Positions 8,413-15,911 are shown, counted from the first letter of the stretch. The stretch is DNA of 18,484 bases from Bacillota bacterium (GCA_029219125.1 JAQXSU010000198.1:1-18484), one strand, 5' to 3'. The notes: generated by a model not told the origin, from the sequence alone. Made by a program: numbers and translations.

Positions 8413-9243
8413 ATGGACAGATATCATCTCCATCAGAAAGGCGAAGCCTGCTGGGTCACCTTCCCGCAGCTGGAGCAATACCCGGAGCTTTCCCACCTGT
8501 TTACCACCCGGAGGGGAGGCGTAAGCAAAGGCCCCCGGGAAAGCTGGAACTTCGGCAAGTGCCCGGAAGAGCCGGCAGAGCATATTTTGCAAAATTACCG
8601 TATCCTGGCCGATGTGCTGGAAACGGAAGCAGAAAACATGGTCCGAAGCAACCAGACCCACACTGCCAATGTGCTGGAAGTGGATGAGAGATACCTGGGC
8701 ATGGGCATTACCCGGGAGCGAAGCTATGAAGACATGGACGGCCTGGTGACCGACCGGCCGGGCATCACCCTGATCACGACCCATGGGGACTGCAATCCGC
8801 TGTATTTCTATGATCCGGTGCGCCGTGTCATCGGGCTGGCCCATTCCGGCTGGCGTGGGACGCTGGGGGAAATTGCCGGGGAAATGATCGACAAAATGCA
8901 CACGCGCTACGGCTGCGTGCAATCGGACATTCTGGCGGGCATCGGCCCTGGACTCTGTCAGGACTGCTTCGAGGTGGACGAAGATGTGGCGCAGATGTTT
9001 TTCGAAAAGCATGGGGCGTGGCGGCGGTTCGGACGAACGGAGCAGCGCGGCAGCCTGCGAAAATACTATCTGGATCTGAAGGCTGTCATCCGCTGGACAC
9101 TGATAGAATCCGGCCTGTCGGAGGACCATATCTTTGATATGCAGCTGTGCACCCGATGCCATCCGCAGTGGTTCTTTTCGTATCGGGGACAGCGCGGACA
9201 GAACGGAAACATGGTGGCAGCCATGATGCTGCGAGAGGAATAG
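8413..9243 (+). CDS. pgeF: Peptidoglycan editing factor / LACC1 (YfiH, DUF152) family multicopper-like enzyme
   Basis: A 276-residue cytoplasmic protein of the Cu-oxidase_4/YfiH family. Members have been described as purine nucleoside phosphorylase/adenosine deaminase-type enzymes (LACC1, YlmD) and as the E. coli peptidoglycan editing factor PgeF. The conserved metal/active-site residues are visible: H83 in SNQTHTANV, C127 in THGDCNPLYF and H144 in GLAHSGWRGT. Family blocks GIGPGLCQDCFEV (176-188), CTRCHPQWFFSYR (246-258) and GNMVAAMML (265-273) follow. The start ATG at 8413 has AAGGAG at 8400-8405. It is the last gene before the 9264-9300 terminator. In many Bacillota this family (ylmD) sits near division genes; here it follows rlmH. 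Confidence 0.92.
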   Translation: MDRYHLHQKGEACWVTFPQLEQYPELSHLFTTRRGGVSKGPRESWNFGKCPEEPAEHILQNYRILADVLETEAENMVRSNQTHTANVLEVDERYLGMGITRERSYEDMDGLVTDRPGITLITTHGDCNPLYFYDPVRRVIGLAHSGWRGTLGEIAGEMIDKMHTRYGCVQSDILAGIGPGLCQDCFEVDEDVAQMFFEKHGAWRRFGRTEQRGSLRKYYLDLKAVIRWTLIESGLSEDHIFDMQLCTRCHPQWFFSYRGQRGQNGNMVAAMMLREE

Positions 9244-9263
9244 AATACACTGCTTTATGCCAA

Positions 9264-9300
9264 GAAATCGTCACAGAATGTGACGATTTCAATGTTTTTT
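9264..9300 (+). terminator. Intrinsic terminator after pgeF
   Basis: A perfect 12-bp stem, GAAATCGTCACA (9264-9275) and TGTGACGATTTC (9279-9290), has a GAA loop and is followed by AATG and six T (9295-9300). It starts 20 nt after the pgeF stop and separates that operon from the ATP synthase operon. Confidence 0.9.
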
Positions 9301-9325
9301 GGCGAAACTGTAACGGCGGAAAGTA

Positions 9326-9353
9326 TGGACTTTTTTGAGAAATATGCTATAGT
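9326..9353 (+). promoter_or_regulatory. Probable promoter of the ATP synthase operon
   Basis: TGGACT (9326-9331) and TATAGT (9348-9353) are separated by 16 nt. A TG dinucleotide at 9345-9346, one base before the -10, makes it an extended -10 promoter. It lies just after the pgeF terminator. Transcription from about 9360 leaves a leader of about 120 nt before atpB. Confidence 0.65.
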
Positions 9354-9396
9354 GTAGACATTAAAAAAAGCATAAAGTGTGTAAAATACAAGGAAA

Positions 9397-9447
9397 ATGC
9401 TGAAAGAAAAAGGAAGGCAATATCGGAAAGCGATCAAACGCATCTGA
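9397..9447 (+). CDS. Possible 16-residue basic leader peptide upstream of atpB
   Basis: An ATG at 9397 opens a 16-codon frame, MLKEKGRQYRKAIKRI, with 7 Lys/Arg, ending TGA at 9445-9447. The AAGGA (9390-9394) before the ATG is only about 2 nt away, which is closer than optimal. The frame covers the left arm of the hairpin at 9417-9453 and stops inside its right arm. No homologue is recognised, and it is too short and membrane-free to be atpI, which often occupies this position. It may be chance. Confidence 0.2.
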   Translation: MLKEKGRQYRKAIKRI

Positions 9448-9453
9448 TATTGC
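9417..9453 (+). promoter_or_regulatory. Leader hairpin upstream of atpB
   Basis: GCAATATC (9417-9424) and GATATTGC (9446-9453) form a perfect 8-bp stem around a 21-nt loop, 26 nt upstream of the atpB start. A second, mutually exclusive pairing exists between GAAAGC (9426-9431) and GCTTTC (9452-9457). The sequence after the stem is T-rich but not a clean terminator tract. A regulatory role is only a suggestion. Confidence 0.3.
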
Positions 9454-9479
9454 TTTCGTCGTTTTGAAGGGGGAATTAC

Positions 9480-10196
9480 ATGCTGAATGTGGAAGAACTG
9501 GGAGCAAGGATTATCATCAGTTTCGGAAACGGAAGCGTCTATCTGACGGAAAGCACCTTGTGGGGGACGATCGTCGCGGCATTTCTCGCGGCAGCAGGGA
9601 TCATCATGGGAAGCCGGCTGGAAAAAGTGCCGCAGACAAGAAGGCAGCTTCTGGCAGAGTTCATCGTGGAAAAGCTGTACAGCTACGGCCAGTCAAACCT
9701 CGGAAAAGCTGCTGACGTGTACATGCCGTTTCTTGGAACCATGTTTCTGTATCTGCTCTGCGGCAGCGCGCTGGGCGTACTGGGCGTCCGACCGGTGACA
9801 GCAGATGTCAACGTGACCTTCAGTCTGTCAATTCTCAGCTTTCTTCTGATCCAGGGCAGCAGTATTCATGTCCTGGGCATCAGAGGAAAGGTGGAGCACA
9901 TGTGCAGGCCGTATCCTTTTATGTTTCCGCTGAATCTGATTGAGCAGGTGACCCTTCCGGTTTCGCTGGCCTTCCGGCTGTTTGGAAATATATTCGGCGG
10001 CCTGGTAGTGGTGGAACTCTGGTACGTGTTTATGGAATGGCTCAGCAGCTTCTTCGGAACGGTACCGTTTTTTCGCGCTGTGCTGGTGCTACCGGTCAAT
10101 GCCTTTTTCGACATGTTTGAACCGGCGATCCAGACCTATATTTTCGTAACCCTGACCATGGTTTTCCTGGCCAGAGAAACTGCAGCAGACGAGTAA
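9480..10196 (+). CDS. atpB: F1Fo ATP synthase subunit a
   Basis: The integral Fo stator subunit that forms the ion half-channels against the c-ring. It has 238 residues and about five hydrophobic segments. The essential arginine is R166 in VSLAFRLFGNIFGG (E. coli aR210 position), and the C-terminal helix carries EPAIQTYIFVTLTMVFL, the usual PxxQ region. N-terminal to R166, NLIEQVTLP matches the conserved helix-4 segment. ATG 9480 is preceded by GAAGGGGG at 9467-9473. It is the first gene of the operon, and the usual atpI is absent. The stop is followed by about 50 nt before atpE, the largest gap between structural genes in the Fo part. Confidence 0.96.
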   Translation: MLNVEELGARIIISFGNGSVYLTESTLWGTIVAAFLAAAGIIMGSRLEKVPQTRRQLLAEFIVEKLYSYGQSNLGKAADVYMPFLGTMFLYLLCGSALGVLGVRPVTADVNVTFSLSILSFLLIQGSSIHVLGIRGKVEHMCRPYPFMFPLNLIEQVTLPVSLAFRLFGNIFGGLVVVELWYVFMEWLSSFFGTVPFFRAVLVLPVNAFFDMFEPAIQTYIFVTLTMVFLARETAADE

Positions 10197-10248
10197 TCGC
10201 CGGACTGCAGTGCGCATGAATGAATTGTTTTTTAAGGAGGAAAGAAAA

Positions 10249-10473
10249 ATGACAGGTATTATCGCAATCGCGGCAGGGCTGGCAATGGGCCTGGCGGCAA
10301 TCGGCATTGCCATTGGGCAGGGAATCATCGGCGCCAGAGCAGTGGAGAGCATCGCACGGCAGCCGGAAGCACAGGGCGGGATTCGTACGACCATGATCGT
10401 GGCCATGGCCATTATGGAAACCATCGGTGTGCTTACCTTTGTCATCGCCATCATACTCACAGGACGTCTGTAG
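10249..10473 (+). CDS. atpE: F1Fo ATP synthase subunit c
   Basis: A 74-residue hairpin proteolipid that forms the rotor ring. Helix 1 is Gly/Ala-rich and ends IAIGQGIIGARA; the polar loop is SIARQPEAQ (F1 contact R-Q-P); helix 2 has the ion-binding carboxylate E57 in IMETIGVL. Q24 and E57 are 33 residues apart, as are Q32 and E65 in the Na+-binding c subunit of Ilyobacter tartaricus. T58 stands at its Ser66 and I59 at its Thr67, so the Na+ signature is partial. I chose ATG 10249 because of AAGGAGG at 10234-10240; an upstream frame start at 10210 would add 13 charged residues unusual for a c subunit. Confidence 0.95.
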   Translation: MTGIIAIAAGLAMGLAAIGIAIGQGIIGARAVESIARQPEAQGGIRTTMIVAMAIMETIGVLTFVIAIILTGRL

Positions 10474-10482
10474 GGTGAGCCC

Positions 10483-11004
10483 ATGAATGTAACAATATAT
10501 CAGGGTCTTCTGGAATTCAACTGGAATCTGCTTTTTTCAGCGGTGACGGTGCTGGTGCTGTATCTGATCCTGAAGCGGTTTTTCTTTGAAAAGGTGCATT
10601 GCCACATGATGGCGAGACAGGCAGAAATTGAGGAACAGCTGACCCATGCCGCAGAAACAGAGCGGAAAGCGGAGATTTTGCTGGATGAATACAGCCAGAC
10701 TCTGGCACATGCCGAAGAGGAGAAAAGAGAGATTCTGAAGGATGCCAGAAAAGAAGCCGACCGGCGTGCAGGAGAGATTCTGGAAAGTGCCAGACAGGAA
10801 GCCCGGCGCATGACGGAAGATGCTCGCAGAAAGATGGAGGAAGAAGAAGAAAAGGCGGCAGTGCGTCTTCGGGAGGATGCAGCGGAACTGGCCCTGCTGG
10901 CAGCGGAAAAGATCCTGGAAAAGGAAGTTACAGCGAAGGAACAGCAGGGACTGGTGGAAAAAATGATCAGGGAGGCGGAGGAAGCAAAATGGCAGACACA
11001 ATAG
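10483..11004 (+). CDS. atpF: F1Fo ATP synthase subunit b
   Basis: The peripheral stalk subunit of 173 residues. One N-terminal membrane helix (about 13-31, NLLFSAVTVLVLYLILKRFFF) is followed by a long charged coiled coil rich in Glu, Lys, Arg and Ala, and a C-terminal delta-binding segment (ELALLAAEKILEKEV). ATG 10483 lies 9 nt after the atpE stop, with a weak GGGTGA ribosome binding site, suggesting translational coupling. Its end overlaps the atpH start by 16 nt. Only one b-type gene is present, so the stalk is presumably a homodimer. Confidence 0.95.
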   Translation: MNVTIYQGLLEFNWNLLFSAVTVLVLYLILKRFFFEKVHCHMMARQAEIEEQLTHAAETERKAEILLDEYSQTLAHAEEEKREILKDARKEADRRAGEILESARQEARRMTEDARRKMEEEEEKAAVRLREDAAELALLAAEKILEKEVTAKEQQGLVEKMIREAEEAKWQTQ

Positions 11005-11543
11005 CAGCCGCGGTTTACGGGGAAGCCCTGTTTGAAGCAGCCTGCGTAAGAGGAAAACAAAAGGAGATTCTGGAAGAGGTGAACTGCATCGCACAGCTGA
11101 TAGAGACTTCTCCGGAGCTGCAGGAGTTTCTGCGAAGTCCTGTTATACCGGCTGAAGAGAAAAAACAGTTTATAAAATCTTCACTGCACGGGGTGTTCAG
11201 CGAGGAGATGATTCACTTCCTTTTCGTTCTCATAGATAAGGAAAGGATCTGGCATATCAGCAGGATTGCCCGCTGCTATAAAACCCTTTATGAGCGGCAG
11301 AGGGGCGAGTCAACCGGCAAAATTTTTTCGGCAGTCCCCCTTTCTGCTGCACAGATCGAATCTTCCGAAGCGTCTGTGTCGGCATTGCTGCGAAAAAAGG
11401 TCCGGCTGGAAAACTGCATCGATCCGTCCCTCATTGGAGGCGTGGTAATCCAGGTGGACGGTAAGTGCATCGACCGTTCCCTGAAGGGAGAGCTGAAGCA
11501 GCTGAAAGATGAACTGAAGCAGCCAGTTGCCCGAAAGAGTTGA
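10989..11543 (+). CDS. atpH: F1Fo ATP synthase subunit delta
   Basis: The OSCP-type subunit joining the b stalk to the top of F1. It has 184 residues, the normal length. The N-terminal helical domain begins ADTIAAAVYGEALFEAA, matching the usual 'YAxALFEVA' start. The C-terminal part has the conserved LIGGVVIQVDGKCIDRSLKGELKQL, close to the family 'GGxxIxxGDxxxDxSxxxxL' block. ATG 10989 lies inside the end of atpF (16-nt overlap), with AGGGAGGCGGAGG upstream. Confidence 0.94.
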   Translation: MADTIAAAVYGEALFEAACVRGKQKEILEEVNCIAQLIETSPELQEFLRSPVIPAEEKKQFIKSSLHGVFSEEMIHFLFVLIDKERIWHISRIARCYKTLYERQRGESTGKIFSAVPLSAAQIESSEASVSALLRKKVRLENCIDPSLIGGVVIQVDGKCIDRSLKGELKQLKDELKQPVARKS

Positions 11544-11562
11544 AAGTGACGGAGGTGTTGAA

Positions 11563-11598
11563 ATGGTGTGCAGAATAAGAAGGGAGGGATCCCTGTGA
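11563..11598 (+). CDS. Possible 11-residue ORF overlapping the atpA start
   Basis: ATG 11563 is preceded by GGAGGTG (11551-11557) at a 5-nt distance and opens an 11-codon frame (MVCRIRREGSL). Its TGA (11596-11598) overlaps the GTG start of atpA (11595-11597). The arrangement would allow translational coupling between atpH and atpA. It may equally be a leftover ribosome binding site; no conservation data are available. Confidence 0.22.
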   Translation: MVCRIRREGSL

Positions 11599-13121
11599 AT
11601 ATAAGGCCGGAAGAAATCAGTGCGGTGATCCGGGAGCAGATCCTGAATTACCGCAGCCGGTTTGAGATACAGGACTATGGTACCGTCCTGCAGGTTGGGG
11701 ACGGAATAGCCAGAGTATACGGGCTGGACCGCTGCATGGAGGGAGAACTGCTGGAGTTTGAAAGCGGTGTATGCGGTATGGCACTGAACCTGGAGGAAGA
11801 GAACGTGGGTGTGGTAATTCTGGGATCAGACCGGGAAATTAAAGAAGGAGATGTGGTTCGTCCCACCGGTGAAGTGGCAGAAGTGCCGGTAGGAGAAGCA
11901 CTCATCGGACGGGTGGTCGATGCCCTTGGACAGCCCATCGACGGGAAAGGACCCATTTTGACCACAGAGCGAAGACCGGTGGAACATGAAGCGCCCGGTG
12001 TGCTGAAGCGATGCTCTGTCAATGAACCGCTGCAGACCGGTATCAAGGCCATCGATTCCATGCTGCCCATCGGCAAAGGGCAGCGGGAGCTGATCATCGG
12101 AGATCGTCAGACAGGGAAAACGGCCATTGCAGTAGATACCATACTGAATCAGCGCGGAAAAAATGTCATCTGCATTTACGTAGCCATCGGTCAGAAAAAA
12201 TCCACGGTGGCACAGCTGGTACAGTCGCTGGAAAAGAAGGGGGCCATGGAATACACCATCGTTGTATCGGCTACGGCCAGCGACGTTGCACCGCTGCAGT
12301 ATATCGCGCCGTATGCCGGCTGCGCCATGGCAGAGTATTTCATGTATAAAGGACGGGATGTCCTCATCGTCTACGATGACCTGTCCAAGCATGCAGTGGC
12401 TTACCGTGCCATGTCTCTGCTGCTGCGCCGGCCGCCGGGACGGGAGGCCTATCCGGGCGATGTGTTTTATCTTCACAGCCGACTGCTGGAGCGGGCGGCC
12501 CGGCTCAGCGATGAGCTGGGCGGCGGCTCCATCACGGCGCTTCCCATTGTGGAGACCCAGGCCGCCGACGTATCTGCCTATATTCCCACCAATGTGATCT
12601 CCATCACCGACGGGCAGATATTCCTGGAAAGTGAACTGTTTTTTACAGGACAGCGCCCCGCCATCAATGTGGGAATTTCCGTTTCCCGCGTGGGAGGCAA
12701 CGCGCAGATCAAAGCCATGAAACAGGTCTCCTCGCAGATCCGGCTGGAACTGGCGCAATACAGGGAACTGGAGAATTTTTCACAGTTTGGTTCGGATGTT
12801 GACAGTCAGACCCGGCACCGGCTGCAGCAGGGCAGGATCCTCATGGAACTGCTCCGGCAGGGCCAGTATCAGCCTATGGATGTGATCGATCAGATCGTGA
12901 GCATCTACGCGGCAACCGGCGGTTTTATGGAAGATCTTCCGCCGGAAAAAGTGCAGGCATTCGAAGCAGGACTTCTGGACTATATGCGGCATCATTATCC
13001 GGAGGTAGAAGAGGAGATACGCCGCAGCGGGAAGTTGACAGAGGAAACCAGGGGAATGCTGGACCAGGGGATCCGCAGCTGGACGGCGGTCTGGGAGAAA
13101 GCGGGGCAGACCTATGGCTGA
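11595..13121 (+). CDS. atpA: F1Fo ATP synthase subunit alpha
   Basis: The non-catalytic nucleotide-binding subunit of the F1 hexamer, 508 residues. Walker A is GDRQTGKT (169-176), Walker B LIVYDD (257-262), and the arginine that reaches into the catalytic site is R365 in VSRVGGNAQIK. The N-terminus MNIRPEEISAVIREQI is the classical alpha start that binds delta. I therefore chose GTG 11595, which has AAGGGAGGG about 7 nt upstream. A GTG at 11568 in the same frame would add nine atypical residues (MQNKKGGIP) and has GGAGGT at a longer distance. The last 8 nt overlap atpG. Confidence 0.96.
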   Translation: MNIRPEEISAVIREQILNYRSRFEIQDYGTVLQVGDGIARVYGLDRCMEGELLEFESGVCGMALNLEEENVGVVILGSDREIKEGDVVRPTGEVAEVPVGEALIGRVVDALGQPIDGKGPILTTERRPVEHEAPGVLKRCSVNEPLQTGIKAIDSMLPIGKGQRELIIGDRQTGKTAIAVDTILNQRGKNVICIYVAIGQKKSTVAQLVQSLEKKGAMEYTIVVSATASDVAPLQYIAPYAGCAMAEYFMYKGRDVLIVYDDLSKHAVAYRAMSLLLRRPPGREAYPGDVFYLHSRLLERAARLSDELGGGSITALPIVETQAADVSAYIPTNVISITDGQIFLESELFFTGQRPAINVGISVSRVGGNAQIKAMKQVSSQIRLELAQYRELENFSQFGSDVDSQTRHRLQQGRILMELLRQGQYQPMDVIDQIVSIYAATGGFMEDLPPEKVQAFEAGLLDYMRHHYPEVEEEIRRSGKLTEETRGMLDQGIRSWTAVWEKAGQTYG

Positions 13122-14049
13122 TTCCATGCGGGAAATTCGGAGACGGATCCGGAGTGTAGAGACCACAGAACATATTACCAATGCCATGCGGCTGGTGTCC
13201 GCCGCCAAATTCCGCCGAGCCAAAGCACATTATGATCAGGCGGCAGACCGGCTCTCCGGCGTCATGAAAATCGTGGAGCAGGTAATACGAGAGAGCAGGC
13301 TGACGGCACAGACTGGTACGGAAGCGTCTTCTGAGAATGTGTCAGTTCCCCCGCATCAAACGATTGTCATTCTTATCACCAGCAACCGGGGACTCTGCGG
13401 CAGCTATAATACGGGGATCCTTCGCCTGTTTGAAGAACTTCTGGGAAAGCACTCTGACAAGGTTGCGGATGGAGAAGCATCAAAACCGCAGCAGCTTTCG
13501 GTTTATGCCATCGGAAGCCGCGGTCTGGATTACCTGCGGCATCAGAATATACCTGTTCTGGGAAGCTGTCTTAAGGCACCGGAACAGATCACCCCGGAGG
13601 AAATACGCGCAATCTGCAGGCAGCTGCTGGAAGCTTGCGGGCAGGCAGGAAACGTACCGGATGGAGAGATCCTTCTGGTATCCATGCAATATGTGAATAC
13701 GCTGCACCAGGAACCGGCAGTGCTCAGACTCTTTCCATGGGAGGACCCGGGTGAAAGACCCGCGGAGCCTGTACTGTCTGGCCGGGAGCGGGAGTATGTA
13801 CCTTCTCTTCGGCAGGTCGCAGAATCTATGATCCCCAGATATCTGGAACTGCTGTTATATCGAGGGCTTGCGGAGGCTGCGGTCTGTGAACATGCAGCCC
13901 GGCGGAGTGCCATGGAGAATGCTTCGGAAAACGGGAAGGAAATGCTGTCCCATCTGTCGCTGCACTATAACCGGGCCCGCCAGCAGGCCATTACAGACGA
14001 ACTGATCGAGATTGTATCGGGTTCGGAAGCTTTGAAAAAGGAGGGATGA
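13114..14049 (+). CDS. atpG: F1Fo ATP synthase subunit gamma
   Basis: The central rotor shaft, 311 residues. The N-terminal helix MREIRRRIRSVETTEHITNAM and the C-terminal helix (RRSAMENASENGKEML...ARQQAITDELIEIVSG) form the coiled coil inside the alpha/beta hexamer and carry the two best-conserved gamma signatures. The Rossmann-like middle contains VILITSNRGLCGSYNT. It is slightly longer than the usual 285-290 residues because of a loop around residues 65-85 (TGTEASSENVSVPPHQT). ATG 13114 overlaps the atpA stop. atpD starts 3 nt after its stop, and its ribosome binding site lies within the gamma C-terminal codons. Confidence 0.95.
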   Translation: MADSMREIRRRIRSVETTEHITNAMRLVSAAKFRRAKAHYDQAADRLSGVMKIVEQVIRESRLTAQTGTEASSENVSVPPHQTIVILITSNRGLCGSYNTGILRLFEELLGKHSDKVADGEASKPQQLSVYAIGSRGLDYLRHQNIPVLGSCLKAPEQITPEEIRAICRQLLEACGQAGNVPDGEILLVSMQYVNTLHQEPAVLRLFPWEDPGERPAEPVLSGREREYVPSLRQVAESMIPRYLELLLYRGLAEAAVCEHAARRSAMENASENGKEMLSHLSLHYNRARQQAITDELIEIVSGSEALKKEG

Positions 14050-14052
14050 TTC

Positions 14053-15477
14053 ATGCAGGAGGGAGTCATCAGTCAGATTATCGGTCCGGTGATTGACGTG
14101 AAATTTGAAGAGGGGCATATGCCAAAGCTCCTGAACGCCATCGAAATCCCTGCAGATGGCAGGACCGTGGTGGCCGAGGTGGCGCAGCACGTGGGAGATG
14201 ACGTGGCAAAATGTGTCGCCCTGGCTTCTACGGACGGACTTCGCCGCGGTATGGCGGCCATCGATACCGGTGCGCCCATTTCCGTACCGGTGGGAAGGGA
14301 AGTGCTGGGCCGCCTGTTTAATGTGATCGGAGAGCCCATCGATGAGAAGGGACCTCTGGAACGGGAAATCCGGCGCATGCCCATCCACCGTCCGGCACCG
14401 GGCTTCGAGGAGCAGAATACGGAATCGGAAATCTTTGAAACGGGCATCAAGGTCATCGATCTGATTGCGCCATATACCCGGGGCGGCAAGGTAGGTCTTT
14501 TCGGCGGAGCCGGCGTAGGAAAAACTGTGCTGATTCAGGAACTGATCCATAATATCGCAAGAGAACACGGAGGGCTGTCCGTATTTGCCGGTGTGGGAGA
14601 ACGGACCCGGGAAGGAAATGACCTCTATCACGAGATGCTGGACTCCGGCGTTCTGGAAAAGACAGCTATGGTCTTCGGACAGATGAATGAACCGCCGGGT
14701 GCCCGCATGCGAGTCGCACTGACGGGGCTTACCATGGCAGAGTATTTTCGTGACGAGGAGGGGCAGGATGTGCTGCTCTTTATCGATAATATATTCCGGT
14801 TCACGCAGGCAGGGTCTGAGGTTTCAGCCCTGCTTGGCCGTGTTCCGTCGGCGGTGGGATATCAGCCGACCTTGGCAACGGAAATGGGAGCACTGCAGGA
14901 ACGGATCACGTCCACGAAGACCGGGTCCATCACCTCGGTGCAGGCCATCTACGTGCCGGCTGACGACCTGACAGACCCGGCTCCAGCCACCACCTTTGCC
15001 CATCTGGATGCTACCACGGTGCTGTCCAGATCCATCACGGAGCTTGGAATTTATCCGGCGGTGGATCCGCTGGAGTCTTCGTCCAGGATTCTGGATCCGC
15101 TGATCGTGGGTGAAGCACATTATGAGGTGGCCAGAGGGGTGCAGGCGGTGCTGCAGAAGTATAAAGACCTGCAGGACATTATCGCGATCCTGGGTATGGA
15201 TGAGCTGTCGGAAGAAGATAAAGTCACTGTGGCCCGCGCCCGGCGGGTGCAGAGATTCCTGTCCCAGCCATTCAGCGTGGCAGAGCAGTTTACCGGTATG
15301 CCGGGGAAATACATTCCGCTTTCGGAAACAATCCGGGGCTTTCGGGAAATTTTAGAAGGAAAGTATGATGCGGTTCCTGAAAACCTGTTTCTGATGGCAG
15401 GTACCATCGACGAAGTGGCGCAGCGGTATGAGAAACAGGAGGCGGGCCGCGCAGTGCGGTCCGGCAGCCGAACGTAA
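14053..15477 (+). CDS. atpD: F1Fo ATP synthase subunit beta
   Basis: The catalytic subunit, 474 residues. Walker A is GGAGVGKT (151-158), the catalytic glutamate E183 lies in GVGERTREGNDL, Walker B is LLFIDN (241-246), and the family signature runs through FRFTQAGSEVSALLGRVPSA. The DELSEED loop is present as LGMDELSEEDK (about 391-401). The N-terminus GVISQIIGPVIDVKF is typical. ATG 14053 is preceded by AAGGAGGG at about 14039-14046, inside the end of atpG. The stop is followed by 44 nt before atpC. Confidence 0.97.
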   Translation: MQEGVISQIIGPVIDVKFEEGHMPKLLNAIEIPADGRTVVAEVAQHVGDDVAKCVALASTDGLRRGMAAIDTGAPISVPVGREVLGRLFNVIGEPIDEKGPLEREIRRMPIHRPAPGFEEQNTESEIFETGIKVIDLIAPYTRGGKVGLFGGAGVGKTVLIQELIHNIAREHGGLSVFAGVGERTREGNDLYHEMLDSGVLEKTAMVFGQMNEPPGARMRVALTGLTMAEYFRDEEGQDVLLFIDNIFRFTQAGSEVSALLGRVPSAVGYQPTLATEMGALQERITSTKTGSITSVQAIYVPADDLTDPAPATTFAHLDATTVLSRSITELGIYPAVDPLESSSRILDPLIVGEAHYEVARGVQAVLQKYKDLQDIIAILGMDELSEEDKVTVARARRVQRFLSQPFSVAEQFTGMPGKYIPLSETIRGFREILEGKYDAVPENLFLMAGTIDEVAQRYEKQEAGRAVRSGSRT

Positions 15478-15521
15478 AGGGCAGAAGCTGCAGGTAAAGT
15501 GCAGAAATGGAAGGAGAAGGC

Positions 15522-15833
15522 ATGAGTGGGGAAAAGGATTTGAGCGGAAAGAAAGGGATTCATCTGACGGTGGTCACTCCGGAGGCGGATTTTTATGATG
15601 GAACAGCAGAAAGCATCCTGGTCCGGACGGTAGACGGATATATGGGTTTCCTGCAGGGGAGGTCGCCGATCTGCGCCTTGCTTCACGATGAGGGGAAACT
15701 TCGGTTTCGTGAGCCGGGAAGCAGCGACTTCGTGGAAGCCTTTCTGTCAGGAGGTTTCGCATTCATGGATGAACCGGGGGGCGAGATGACCATCTATACG
15801 GAAAACGCCCACTGGCCGGAAGAAACAACGTGA
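15522..15833 (+). CDS. atpC: F1Fo ATP synthase subunit epsilon, lacking the C-terminal helical domain
   Basis: The small subunit at the foot of gamma, 103 residues against the usual 130-140. The N-terminal beta-sandwich is complete: LTVVTPEADFYDG (15-27), GYMGFLQGRSPICALL (39-54), GGFAFMD and the last strand MTIYTENAHW (89-98). The protein then ends PEETT, exactly where the two-helix regulatory domain normally begins. The downstream DNA does not encode it: the same frame past the TGA gives only 11 codons before another stop. ATG 15522 is chosen because AAGGAG (15511-15516) lies 5 nt upstream; an ATG at 15507 would add five residues and has no good ribosome binding site. It is the last gene of the operon. 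Confidence 0.93.
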   Translation: MSGEKDLSGKKGIHLTVVTPEADFYDGTAESILVRTVDGYMGFLQGRSPICALLHDEGKLRFREPGSSDFVEAFLSGGFAFMDEPGGEMTIYTENAHWPEETT

Positions 15834-15881
15834 GCGGAAACGAAAATAGAACTGTATGCTAAAAAATAATAAAAATTGTAC

Positions 15882-15911
15882 GTTTTAATCATAACAGAAT
15901 TCCTCTATAAT
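15882..15911 (+). promoter_or_regulatory. Probable promoter for the ECF S component/amidohydrolase unit
   Basis: A consensus -10 TATAAT lies at 15906-15911 in an AT-rich gap of about 110 bp after atpC. The -35 region is weak: TTTTAA (15882-15887) at 18 nt or TTTAAT (15883-15888) at 17 nt. The remaining leader of about 30 nt is too short for a riboswitch. No terminator is visible between atpC and this promoter, so read-through from the atp operon is also possible. Confidence 0.5.

Noticed and set aside
11826..12758. 310-codon minus-strand frame inside atpA
   Set aside because: Antisense to the alpha nucleotide-binding domain; composition is that of a shadow frame.
15834..15869. Possible stop-codon read-through or frameshift extending epsilon
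   Set aside because: The in-frame extension gives only 11 residues before TAA, and the other two frames stop within about 14 codons, so no helical domain is encoded.
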